Virus record (IMG/VR): IMGVR_UViG_3300005555_000002
Location: 1-42,635 of that record
Direction: 5' to 3' (one strand)
Length of the DNA: 42,635 nucleotides
Origin: a virus
In this document: positions 24,742 to 31,364 of the stretch, in pieces
How the letters are laid out: every line of letters begins with the position of its first letter
Position numbering within the stretch: position 1 is the stretch's first letter
The notes under the pieces: generated by a model
What the model was told of the DNA's origin: nothing
Seen by the model: only the letters and a program-made list of their open reading frames with translations
The model's database searches: none
Position numbers and translations under genes: made by a program

Positions 24742-25543
24742 GTGCTGCCTCCCGGAATGCCTTGACGTTGTACTTGGCGATCTCCCGCTGCCGCGTGTCC
24801 ATGACCTGATCGAAGTAGTTGGGATCACGCGTCGGGTAGGTGGGTGAGGCGCCTGGGCGCAGGCGGATGTCTCGCAGGGCGTACACGAACGGTTTGGCGC
24901 TGTCGGTCGATCGGATCCACGGGAACACCCGCGCGAGGTCACGCAGCACGGTCAGGTCTCGTGCCCACCCGAGCAGATGGGCATCGAACGGCAACCAATC
25001 CTTGAACGGTTCAAGGAACGCGAGCAGCGCATGGTGCCCGCCTTCCCACCAGTCGTAGTCCTTCGACACGCCGATGGTCAAGCGCCGCGGGAACAGGTCG
25101 GGCCTCGCTGCCTGTGCCTTGACGTACTCGGTCACCAGGTCCATGAAGCACCCCTGCCAGTCCTCGAACTCGCGTGCCTGAGGGACGAGCATGAACGTCG
25201 GGAACGTCGCCTCCTGCAGGAGGTCCTGCCCCTCGACCAGCAGGTAGGAGAACGCGTCCTTGGCACCTTGCACCGTCGCGTCCCGATCGAACAAGGTGTC
25301 CGGGATCACGACCTCGTCCACGCGCAGCGTGTGGGCCTTGAGGAGCAGGTCCTTCATGGCCTCGCCTGCGTTGTTCTCGTGTGCGCCGTTGTCAAGGACG
25401 AGGTAGGACCCGCGCAGGCGTTGCTCCCGGTAGAACGACGCGTACGCGGGGTTGTCGAGGAGGTGCGACAGGATCAGGTGGAACCGGTCACGTCCTGCGT
25501 ACTCCTCGAGGTGACGGATGGGTGGGATCAATGCTGCCTTCAC
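24725..25543 (-). CDS. dpdA: DpdA-like 7-deazaguanine DNA transglycosylase
   Basis: A 272-residue protein like phage DpdA, a relative of tRNA-guanine transglycosylase that exchanges guanine in DNA for a 7-deazaguanine. YLVLDNGAHENN near residues 47-58 carries the conserved Asp and His/Glu. VIPDTLFDRD, FMLVPQAREFEDW, LTIGVSKDYDWW and AHLLGWARDL are the successive barrel strands, with acidic and Gly residues where the family has its active site. There is no zinc site and no tRNA-binding domain. It starts at GTG, overlapping the upstream gene by GTGA, and runs into the polymerase gene. All enzymes for the base lie just upstream. Confidence 0.8.
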   Translation of the reverse strand: MKAALIPPIRHLEEYAGRDRFHLILSHLLDNPAYASFYREQRLRGSYLVLDNGAHENNAGEAMKDLLLKAHTLRVDEVVIPDTLFDRDATVQGAKDAFSYLLVEGQDLLQEATFPTFMLVPQAREFEDWQGCFMDLVTEYVKAQAARPDLFPRRLTIGVSKDYDWWEGGHHALLAFLEPFKDWLPFDAHLLGWARDLTVLRDLARVFPWIRSTDSAKPFVYALRDIRLRPGASPTYPTRDPNYFDQVMDTRQREIAKYNVKAFREAAHDSSR

Positions 25544-25821
25544 TTGGTCCTTCTCAGTTCCTCAGCGGTCACCATCTCGGCAGTGCGAGCGTACCCGGCG
25601 ATGTCCACGAGGTTGTCCCGCCCGGGCCTGTTCATCTCCCTGGACAGTTTCACCGCGACCATCATCAGCGCGACGGTGCGGGGAGGAATATCAGCGACAC
25701 CCAGCATGGCACCCCAGATACGCCCCGTCCGGGAGAAGTCATCGATCGGGTGACCGTAGGCGTCCTGCCTGGGCCCGTCTACCAGGCGGTTCGCCTCCTC
25801 GAGGATCGTCTCACTGAACAC
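25540..25821 (-). CDS. DUF6378-like protein (MazG-like helical)
   Basis: A 93-residue all-helical protein with the pattern RQDAYGHPIDDFSRTGRIW, VALMMVAVKLSREMNRPGRD and DNLVDIAGYARTAE. This matches the DUF6378 phage family. Its K-x-x-R-E...D-N-x-x-D-x-A-G-Y core recalls all-alpha nucleotide pyrophosphohydrolases, so a nucleotide-handling role is possible. The GTG at 25821 has GAGG six bases upstream; a TTG at 25833 is an alternative. It overlaps queC and dpdA, placing it inside the modification operon. Confidence 0.65.
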   Translation of the reverse strand: MFSETILEEANRLVDGPRQDAYGHPIDDFSRTGRIWGAMLGVADIPPRTVALMMVAVKLSREMNRPGRDNLVDIAGYARTAEMVTAEELRRTK

Positions 25822-26566
25822 CGCTTGCCTCAAGGAACTCAGTGGTCAGGTTGGCGTACTCGGTCGGGTCAGCGCGTCCGGTGATCAGCGCGGCATCGAT
25901 CAGCGCCTCACGACGCTCGGTGCACGTCCCGCACGTCCCGCAGTGCACGTCGCCTCCCTTGTAGCATGACCACGTGTCCTCGATCGGCACGGACAGGCGC
26001 TGGGCCTTGACCGCGATGTCCGACTTGGTGCTCATCAAGTACGGTGTCGCGATCCTCGGCGTCTTGGTCGTCTCGTCCCACCTGTTGCCCGAAGTGAGTG
26101 CTGCAGCAAGCGCAGCGACGAACTCGGGACGGCAGTCGGGATAGATCGCGTGATCACCCGCATGGGCAGCGAACGCGACGACCTCGGCGCCTTCTGCGAC
26201 TGCGACACCGTAGGCGATCGACAGCATGATGGCATTCCGGTTCGGGACGACCGTCACCTTCATGCTCTCGTCTGCGTAGTGCCCGTCAGGTACTGGCGTG
26301 TTACTGGTCAGTGACGACGGACCCAGGATCGCGGCGAGTGGTTCGATACTAGCGCTCAGGCCCGCCTGGGTGCCGAGGAGGACGATGCTGTGCCTCGCAC
26401 CTGCGCGATGGGCCAACAACGCTGCTGACTCGAGTTCCTTCCTGTGCCGCTGCCCGTAGTCGAAGGACAGGGCGTGGATGAGGTACCCGAGGTCGGCGTA
26501 GTCGTACAGGAGCGTAGACGAGTCAAGGCCTCCACTGAGGAGGACGACGGCGTGCTTGAGTTCCAT
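25811..26566 (-). CDS. queC: 7-cyano-7-deazaguanine (preQ0) synthase QueC
   Basis: A 251-residue enzyme that converts 7-carboxy-7-deazaguanine to preQ0 with ATP and ammonia. AVVLLSGGLDSSTLLY is the PP-loop ATP motif at the N-terminus. VVPNRNAIMLSIAYGVA and HAGDHAIYPDCRPEF are family blocks. The C-terminal zinc site is complete (SCYKGGDVHCGTCGTC, four Cys). Length fits standalone QueC and there is no fused amidotransferase (Gat) domain, so archaeosine-type products are not indicated. The ATG at 26566 has GGGAGA upstream; the open frame extends further without support. Confidence 0.93.
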   Translation of the reverse strand: MELKHAVVLLSGGLDSSTLLYDYADLGYLIHALSFDYGQRHRKELESAALLAHRAGARHSIVLLGTQAGLSASIEPLAAILGPSSLTSNTPVPDGHYADESMKVTVVPNRNAIMLSIAYGVAVAEGAEVVAFAAHAGDHAIYPDCRPEFVAALAAALTSGNRWDETTKTPRIATPYLMSTKSDIAVKAQRLSVPIEDTWSCYKGGDVHCGTCGTCTERREALIDAALITGRADPTEYANLTTEFLEASGVQ

Positions 26567-26619
26567 GTTGATCGGGTCTCCCTTCTGGTAGTAGTCGCTG
26601 CGCTCAATGCGTCGAGGCA

Positions 26620-26757
26620 CTACTTCTTCTCGTTGGCGTACAGCGCCGCTACCTGTGCCTGTGCCTTCTCCTGGGTCGGGTGGGTGCCCATGACTTGCCC
26701 AGTCGTCGCCTTGACGACAACGAACTTGGGACCCCTCTTCATCACCTTGTACGGCAT
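26620..26757 (-). CDS. Small basic protein of 45 residues inside the que operon
   Basis: The sequence starts MPYKVMKRGPKFVVVKATTG, then HPTQEKAQAQVAALYANEKK. It looks like a two-strand hairpin followed by a helix, a pattern I have seen in short phage and environmental proteins with a conserved H-x-T-x-x-K-A-x-x-Q-x-x-A-L-Y ending. GGGAGG lies in the end of folE, eight bases before the ATG. Function unknown. Confidence 0.65.
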   Translation of the reverse strand: MPYKVMKRGPKFVVVKATTGQVMGTHPTQEKAQAQVAALYANEKK

Positions 26758-26760
26758 GAT

Positions 26761-27393
26761 CTACCTCCCGATCAGTCGTAGGAACTCGTCCTTGGTGGAC
26801 GCGTCCTGTTCGAATACGCCAGTCACCATCGAGGTGACCATCGTGCTCGAGGGTTTCTTGGTCCCGCGCATCGTCATGCACAGGTGCTCTGCCTCGATCA
26901 CGACCATGACCCCTTTGGGTTGCAACCCCTCCTGGATCACGTCAGCGATCTCCTTGGTCATGCGCTCCTGGATCTGCAGGCGGGCAGCGACCGCGTCCAC
27001 GATCCTCGCGAACTTCGACAGGCCCAGGACGCGCCCGTCCGGCAGGTACCCGATGTGGACCATGCCTTTGAATGGGAGCATGTGGTGTTCGCACAGCGAG
27101 TAGAACGGGATGTCCTTGACCGCGACTACCTGCTCGTATCCGTCGTTGGCGAACGTCTTGACGATCGCCCGGACATCGACGCGGTAGCCTGAGAGCAGTT
27201 CGTTGACGTACATCCGAGCGACGCGTCCAGGTGTCTCCTTGATCCCAGGTCGATCCACGTCTTCACCTGCTGCCGTGAGGATCCTGAGCACCGCGTCCTC
27301 GATGTCCAGCAGGTTGTCCACTGGATCCGCCTTGACCCGTCGCGCCAGGTTGTCCACGTCCTCGTCTGTCCACATCGGCACCATGTCGGTCAT
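26761..27393 (-). CDS. folE: GTP cyclohydrolase I FolE
   Basis: A 210-residue enzyme making dihydroneopterin triphosphate from GTP, the first step to preQ0. The zinc ligands are present in PFYSLCEHHMLPFKG and EHLCMTMRG (Cys, His, Cys). GIKETPGRVARMY and LGLSKFARIVDAVAARLQIQ are family signatures. The ATG at 27393 overlaps the queE stop by ATGA. Length and motifs are those of normal bacterial FolE, so it should supply the pathway independently of the host. Confidence 0.95.
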   Translation of the reverse strand: MTDMVPMWTDEDVDNLARRVKADPVDNLLDIEDAVLRILTAAGEDVDRPGIKETPGRVARMYVNELLSGYRVDVRAIVKTFANDGYEQVVAVKDIPFYSLCEHHMLPFKGMVHIGYLPDGRVLGLSKFARIVDAVAARLQIQERMTKEIADVIQEGLQPKGVMVVIEAEHLCMTMRGTKKPSSTMVTSMVTGVFEQDASTKDEFLRLIGR

Positions 27394-28109
27394 CAGTGTC
27401 CTCGCTCGTGTCCCCACGCCAGTGCGTGGACCTGTGGCAGGATGCGTGCCTCTGCGAGCGTGGGTTCTGCCTGGGCCCACGTGATCACGTCGAGGTAGCG
27501 GTCAAGGATGTCCTGGACGGTATCCACGCGTCCTCCCGCGTACGTCCCGTCTAGGCCGCCCATGAGGGTCACGACTGACAGGAAGAACGGGTGCCCAGGG
27601 AACAACCCAGGAAGGTCGGCCGCCCACTGTACGTCCTTCTGATCGCGGCACGGGACCTTGATCGCGACGGGTGCCCGCGTCTTGCTCAGGAACTCGGTGA
27701 GGTCGGTGATCGATGGGACCATGCCGGACGATGGCGGTTTGGGCGACACGACGACCTGGTCAACCCGGTTGATCCACTCCTTCCACTTGCTGCCTTGCGT
27801 CTCGACGCTGACGCGGTAGCCCGAGATGTGCAGCATGTCAACGAGTGCGCCTAGGTTGAACAGGAGCGGGTTGCCACCTGACAGGATGACGACAGGGGCC
27901 CAAGGTAGTTGGGTGAGGTTGGCAACGATCTCTGCCTCGTTCAAGCGGTGGGCGCTGCGCACCTCCTCGGGCAGGACGGCGTGTGACGAGTCACACCAGG
28001 CACAGGCGTAGTCACATCCGCCGAAGCGGACGAACAGGCACTGAGTGCCGACCTCAGGCCCCTCGCCTTGGATCGTGGGCCCGAAGATCTCAACGACCGG
28101 GAACGTCAT
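27393..28109 (-). CDS. queE: 7-carboxy-7-deazaguanine synthase QueE (radical SAM)
   Basis: A 238-residue radical SAM enzyme that contracts carboxytetrahydropterin to 7-carboxy-7-deazaguanine. IFGPTIQGEGPEVGTQCLFVR is the typical start (interrupted here for length), GGCDYACAWCDSSHA holds the CX3CX2C cluster motif, and VVILSGGNPLLF is the GGxP-type SAM-binding strand with N replacing the more common E. VVSPKPPSSGM binds substrate. ATGA overlaps on both sides couple it to queD and folE. Confidence 0.93.
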   Translation of the reverse strand: MTFPVVEIFGPTIQGEGPEVGTQCLFVRFGGCDYACAWCDSSHAVLPEEVRSAHRLNEAEIVANLTQLPWAPVVILSGGNPLLFNLGALVDMLHISGYRVSVETQGSKWKEWINRVDQVVVSPKPPSSGMVPSITDLTEFLSKTRAPVAIKVPCRDQKDVQWAADLPGLFPGHPFFLSVVTLMGGLDGTYAGGRVDTVQDILDRYLDVITWAQAEPTLAEARILPQVHALAWGHERGH

Positions 28110-28471
28110 GACTCCTCCTGGTCGTACTGGACCGAGTTGCCCTTCCCCTCGTGGACGATCACGATGAGGTGGTGCATGTGCCACCCCGCCCTGATCTCAT
28201 CGAACAACCACCGGGCGATGTTCTCAGCAGATGGTGCGAACGAGAACAGGGCATTGAGACCGCGATCACCTCCTGAGTGGTCGAGACGGCGGATGATCGA
28301 CTTGACCGCGCCGAAGTCAGGCCCCCACCCGTAGTCATCGAGATCCGTTTCTGTGTACTTCCAGGTTGCCTCGATGCGCCAGGAGTGCCCGTGCATGTTG
28401 TGGCACTTGTGCAGTGGAGGCCCGTTGCTGTGGGCCGCTTCGACTGTCTCCTCGACGTGTGCAGTGAACAT
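28106..28471 (-). CDS. queD: 6-carboxytetrahydropterin synthase QueD
   Basis: A 121-residue member of the pyruvoyltetrahydropterin synthase family. Zinc ligands are His in VEAAHSN and the two His of MHGHSW; the catalytic Cys is in HKCHNMHGH (C-x3-H-x-H). LDHSGGDRGLNAL gives the Asp-His pair, and IVHEGKGN the terminal Glu. All key residues are present. It would turn dihydroneopterin triphosphate into carboxytetrahydropterin. It starts three bases after the queF stop. Confidence 0.92.
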   Translation of the reverse strand: MFTAHVEETVEAAHSNGPPLHKCHNMHGHSWRIEATWKYTETDLDDYGWGPDFGAVKSIIRRLDHSGGDRGLNALFSFAPSAENIARWLFDEIRAGWHMHHLIVIVHEGKGNSVQYDQEES

Positions 28472-28474
28472 CAG

Positions 28475-28924
28475 TCAGTGCCCCAGGTAGTAGTTGCGGG
28501 GTGGGATGCCAAGGAGGATGTCGCCCCTACCGTCGCCCCTCATGGCGACCGCGACGATCGAAACGCCGCCGCGGGCCTTCTGCGTCACGTCAACGCGGAC
28601 CCACATGGGCTTGACTTCCTCCATGATCTTCTTGGCGATCTCGTCGGCGAGTGACTCCACGAACGCCGCGGTGTCTCGGAGTGACGTGAGGTACATCTTC
28701 CAGGACTTCGACTCGATGCAGAGGTCCCGAGGAGCATAGGTCACGTCGATGACTTCGAAGTCGGGCTGTCCGGTGATCGGGCACATTGAGGTGACCTCGT
28801 CGGACGTCATCCGGACAATGTCGACCGCCGGTGCCGGGAAGGTATCGAGGCCTCCGAACACCTGTTCCTTGGTCCCGAGGTAGGCGGGTTGAGCACCCTG
28901 GAACGGGTCGATTCTCAAGTGCAT
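28475..28924 (-). CDS. queF: NADPH-dependent preQ0 reductase QueF
   Basis: A 149-residue single-module QueF, predicted to reduce preQ0 to preQ1. SMCPITGQPDFE holds the catalytic Cys and, seven residues on, the Asp. ESKSWKMYL is the NADPH-binding motif that separates QueF from the amidinotransferase-like QueF-L. The catalytic Glu is kept in AAFVES, but the His usually before it (F-H-E) is Val. AAGGAG ends only one base before the ATG at 28924, so the in-frame TTG at 28918, seven bases away, may be the real start; a longer frame from 28954 would bury the ribosome site. It is first in the que-dpdA-polA operon. Confidence 0.88.
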   Translation of the reverse strand: MHLRIDPFQGAQPAYLGTKEQVFGGLDTFPAPAVDIVRMTSDEVTSMCPITGQPDFEVIDVTYAPRDLCIESKSWKMYLTSLRDTAAFVESLADEIAKKIMEEVKPMWVRVDVTQKARGGVSIVAVAMRGDGRGDILLGIPPRNYYLGH

Positions 28925-28956
28925 ACTCCTTCTGTGAGGTGGGTCTGTGATCAACC

Positions 28957-29070
28957 GTCAGAATCGCGCACAAGGCGCTACAACCGGTCGTGTAGCGGTG
29001 ACGTTCTCGTGACTGGGTGATTAGGCAACTTTCTGCTTCAACCGGGCTTAGCGTCAGTTTCGATCACCAG
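28957..29070 (-). repeat. Intergenic element copy B, upstream of queF
   Basis: On the minus strand: block 1 CGCTAAGCCCGGTTG (29053-29039), central block AAAGTTGCCTAATCA (29032-29018) and block 3 GGTTGTAGCGCCTTGTGCGC (about 28985-28966). CGCTACA/TGTAGCG inside block 3 forms a 7-bp stem with an 8-base loop. It lies about 30 bp upstream of the queF ribosome site and downstream of the DUF669 gene, at the entry to the modification operon. Confidence 0.6.
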
Positions 29071-29086
29071 AATCCGACCAGTTTCG

Positions 29087-29128
29087 GCGGGGCAGATTAT
29101 GCAGGGGGAAGTGCATAATCTGCCCGCC
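29087..29128. terminator. Strong hairpin after the DUF669 gene, no U-tract
   Basis: GGCAGATTATGC (29091-29102) pairs with GCATAATCTGCC (29113-29124), and the outer GGCGG/CGCC extends the stem to about 16 bp with one bulged G. The loop is AGGGGGAAGT. No T-run follows on either strand, so this could be a factor-assisted terminator, an RNA processing site or a 3'-end stabiliser separating the early operon from the que operon. Confidence 0.5.
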
Positions 29129-29143
29129 TAGATGGGTGCTGGG

Positions 29144-29833
29144 TTAGCGGAACGACCGCTTCGCCGGCGCGGCGCGCTTGGTCGTCGTGGGCTTCTTGAC
29201 CCCGGACGTCGTCGGACGGAACGTCTTCGTTGCCGCCGCCTTGACCGGTGTCTTCGTCGCGGCCTTCGGTGCGACCTTCGCCGGCGCTGCCTTCGGTGCG
29301 ACCTTCTTCTTGATGGGAGCGGGTTCTTCCTCTTCTTCTTCGTCTTCCTCTTCTTCCTCGTCTTCTTCCTCGGCCTCCTCGTCTTCCTCTTCCTCTTCCT
29401 CCTCGTCGTCCTCGACCTCACCGCCACCCGGGGGGTTGGCGAACTCGGTGTGGACGACCCGGTTGACTTCCTTCTTGTTGTAGATCTCGTTCTCGATCGT
29501 CAGGATGACGCCCTCGCCGTTGAGGTCGGGCTCAAGGAGGAGGTTCGACTCCTCATCGATGTCGAGATCGTACTCGTCGTCATCGAACCCGGCGGCCTTG
29601 AAGAAGTCGCGCATCCGGAACAGCGCCTTGGGCGACCACGACAGGACCTCCCAGACCTTGCGTCCCAGGTACTCGGATTCCTCGGTGACCGTGTACTCGA
29701 CGTTGAGGTAGGGCGCCTTGCCCTTCTCCTTCGCCTCGCGGTACTCGATCTTGGTGATCTCAGCGTCATAGACGCCCTCGGGGATCGCTTCGAACTCCTC
29801 GACGTCCCCAAAGTTGACCTTGACTCGTGCCAT
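29144..29833 (-). CDS. DUF669-type ssDNA-binding-like protein, acidic then basic tail
   Basis: A 229-residue protein. Residues 1-135 match DUF669 (ARVKVNFGDVEEFEAIPEG, YLNVEYTVTEESEYLGRKVW, FRMRDFFKAAGFDD), a phage family next to recombination genes and thought to act like single-strand binding proteins. It then has about 40 residues of almost pure Glu/Asp, followed by about 60 residues of Lys/Ala/Pro/Thr repeats like histone H1 tails. The acidic tail may mimic the SSB tip that recruits partners; the basic tail could bind DNA. It lies downstream of the Sak4-like gene. Confidence 0.65.
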   Translation of the reverse strand: MARVKVNFGDVEEFEAIPEGVYDAEITKIEYREAKEKGKAPYLNVEYTVTEESEYLGRKVWEVLSWSPKALFRMRDFFKAAGFDDDEYDLDIDEESNLLLEPDLNGEGVILTIENEIYNKKEVNRVVHTEFANPPGGGEVEDDEEEEEEEDEEAEEEDEEEEEDEEEEEEPAPIKKKVAPKAAPAKVAPKAATKTPVKAAATKTFRPTTSGVKKPTTTKRAAPAKRSFR

Positions 29834-29837
29834 GTGC

Positions 29838-30059
29838 TTACTCCTCGATCGTGAAGATTGCCACCCGCTTCCCGACGACCGTGAGGGCATCGAGCATCGG
29901 GAGGGTGATGGTGATGGTGCCCGATCGTTCGGTGAGCGGTCGGACCTCGTGTGCGCCCATGCTGTCGTCGATGGCTGCCGGGCCTACCTGTCCCACGGCG
30001 CACACGTCACCAATGGTGCCCAATGACTGACCGTTCCTGTCCTGCACTGCCCTCCTCAT
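29838..30059 (-). CDS. Hypothetical 73-residue protein
   Basis: Starts by ATGA overlap with the Sak4-like gene and stops four bases before the DUF669 gene. The sequence is beta-rich, with a C-terminal block GTITITLPMLDALTVVGKRV that looks like two strands. No family recognised. Its place between two recombination genes suggests an accessory part in that module. Confidence 0.5.
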   Translation of the reverse strand: MRRAVQDRNGQSLGTIGDVCAVGQVGPAAIDDSMGAHEVRPLTERSGTITITLPMLDALTVVGKRVAIFTIEE

Positions 30060-30808
30060 GACTTGAACCCCAACACATCGAGCAGGTCGGTGATCGAGGG
30101 GTCTTCGATCTCCGTCGGAATGCGCACACCCCACGGGGTGCGGGCCTTCACTTGGAACTTCGGGTACGAGTGCAGAAGGAGAAGGCGATGCACCGTGTCG
30201 TCGTCCGCGTCCTCGTTCGCGAGGTACGCGACGACATCCACGATGCCTGGCAACTCCTTCTGGAACGCGCCCTGCAGCAACGGGACCTTGATCGTCCCGA
30301 GGCGTGGTACGACCGACTCACCCGCCAGCGCCGTGAAGAACACATGCATCGGCAGGTCCCGGAAGTGACGAACGAGGCGCCGCATCTGGACGAGGATGAC
30401 ACCCCAGTCCTGCTGCGCCATGAGGTCGGGATCAACGCGCTTGGCATCCTTGTCGAGGATGTTCAGCATCCCGAAGATCTGCGTCTCCGAGATCGAGTCG
30501 AGGCCGGTCGACCGGTACTTGCAGTTCGGGTCAGACAGGATCTCGTACGCCTCGTCGTACTCGGCCCACGTGCGCACGTCGAACACATCGACGTCCGAGC
30601 CCGCGAGCGTGTGGGTCCCGCCTTCGAAGTTGAGGACCAGGATGGGCGATGTCCGCTCGTCTTCGTTCGCCGTCGCGAGGAGGTGCGTCTTGCCGTGCCC
30701 GTGCGGTGCGAAGATCAGCGCATTGCAGTACGTTGACTCCTCCGCCTTGTGGATCTTTGCCAGGCCCGAGGGGACGTGCGCCTTCCTGACTGGACGTTTG
30801 AGTGCCAT
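30056..30808 (-). CDS. Sak4-like RecA-fold ATPase (AAA_24)
   Basis: A 250-residue RecA-fold ATPase. Walker A is IFAPHGHGKTHLL near residue 35 and Walker B is STGLDSISETQ near residue 105. LPMHVFFTALAGES resembles the sensor strand. This is the layout of phage Sak4/AAA_24 proteins, which anneal single strands and work with an SSB-like partner, here the nearby DUF669 protein. The ATG at 30808 has GGTGGAGG upstream. It overlaps the 73-residue gene by four bases. Confidence 0.75.
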   Translation of the reverse strand: MALKRPVRKAHVPSGLAKIHKAEESTYCNALIFAPHGHGKTHLLATANEDERTSPILVLNFEGGTHTLAGSDVDVFDVRTWAEYDEAYEILSDPNCKYRSTGLDSISETQIFGMLNILDKDAKRVDPDLMAQQDWGVILVQMRRLVRHFRDLPMHVFFTALAGESVVPRLGTIKVPLLQGAFQKELPGIVDVVAYLANEDADDDTVHRLLLLHSYPKFQVKARTPWGVRIPTEIEDPSITDLLDVLGFKS

Positions 30809-30809
30809 G

Positions 30810-31361
30810 CTACCTCCACCTCTGCCCAATCCACTGGGCGACCCTGATCCGGGCATCATTGTCTAGCGAGTTGAACAGGTTGACGACTACCTGCATAACG
30901 CCCAGTTCATCGTCTACTCTAGGCAACCTCTCGCGCGTTGTTTCTGCTGCCTTGCGGCGTTGACGTTTGATCGCTGGTCGACTCCCCTTCTCCGTTGGGT
31001 ACTCGACCTGCAACCTGGTCACTGTGCGAGTGCCAGAAGCATCCCGCCCGTCCCTGATCGCTCGGTATTGAACCCAGTGGATGAGCGAGTTCCGTATCGT
31101 AGATTCTGCTCCGCCTGTTGCCTTCGCCCAGCCTTCGATGTCCCGTGGGACCTCCTCATTCAGAGGTAGCAGATCCCACAACTTGCGCCTGGGGATAGCG
31201 GTAGGACCATGAGGCAGACCTTGCACGTCAACCCAAAGTGCCTTCTGATCACCGTCTACCGGTAGCAGTGCCTGATCCTGATCCATTGGTGTTATGCCTC
31301 CTTGCCATGGTGGGATCCTGTGAAGGTAGTCCCATGTTCTCTCAACCTGTCCTTTTGGCAC
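30810..31361 (-). CDS. Putative winged-helix DNA-binding protein
   Basis: A 183-residue protein if started at GTG 31361, which has GGAGG six bases upstream inside the preceding gene; ATG at 31286 (158 residues), also with GGAGG, is the alternative. EEVPRDIEGWAKATGGAEST followed by IRNSLIHWVQYRAIRDGRD resembles a winged helix, and the next strands (TVTRLQVEYP) and basic stretch IKRQRRKAAETTRER support DNA binding. Its codons are noticeably richer in A/T-ending triplets than those of neighbours, a sign of possible recent acquisition. Function is not known. Confidence 0.55.
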   Translation of the reverse strand: MPKGQVERTWDYLHRIPPWQGGITPMDQDQALLPVDGDQKALWVDVQGLPHGPTAIPRRKLWDLLPLNEEVPRDIEGWAKATGGAESTIRNSLIHWVQYRAIRDGRDASGTRTVTRLQVEYPTEKGSRPAIKRQRRKAAETTRERLPRVDDELGVMQVVVNLFNSLDNDARIRVAQWIGQRWR

Positions 31362-31364
31362 GGT

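Noticed and set aside
25811-26566. QueC as part of an archaeosine (Gat-QueC) system
   Set aside because: The protein has normal QueC length with no amidotransferase domain, and a QueF with its NADPH motif is present instead.
28925-29143. A preQ1 riboswitch upstream of queF
   Set aside because: I looked for the C-rich loop with an A-rich tail pairing near the ribosome site and did not see it; the gap is filled by element copy B and a hairpin.
29132-29854. A 240-codon plus-strand frame opposite the DUF669 gene
   Set aside because: It translates the Glu-rich and Lys/Ala-rich codons backwards into Leu/Phe and Arg runs; the minus-strand protein matches a known family.
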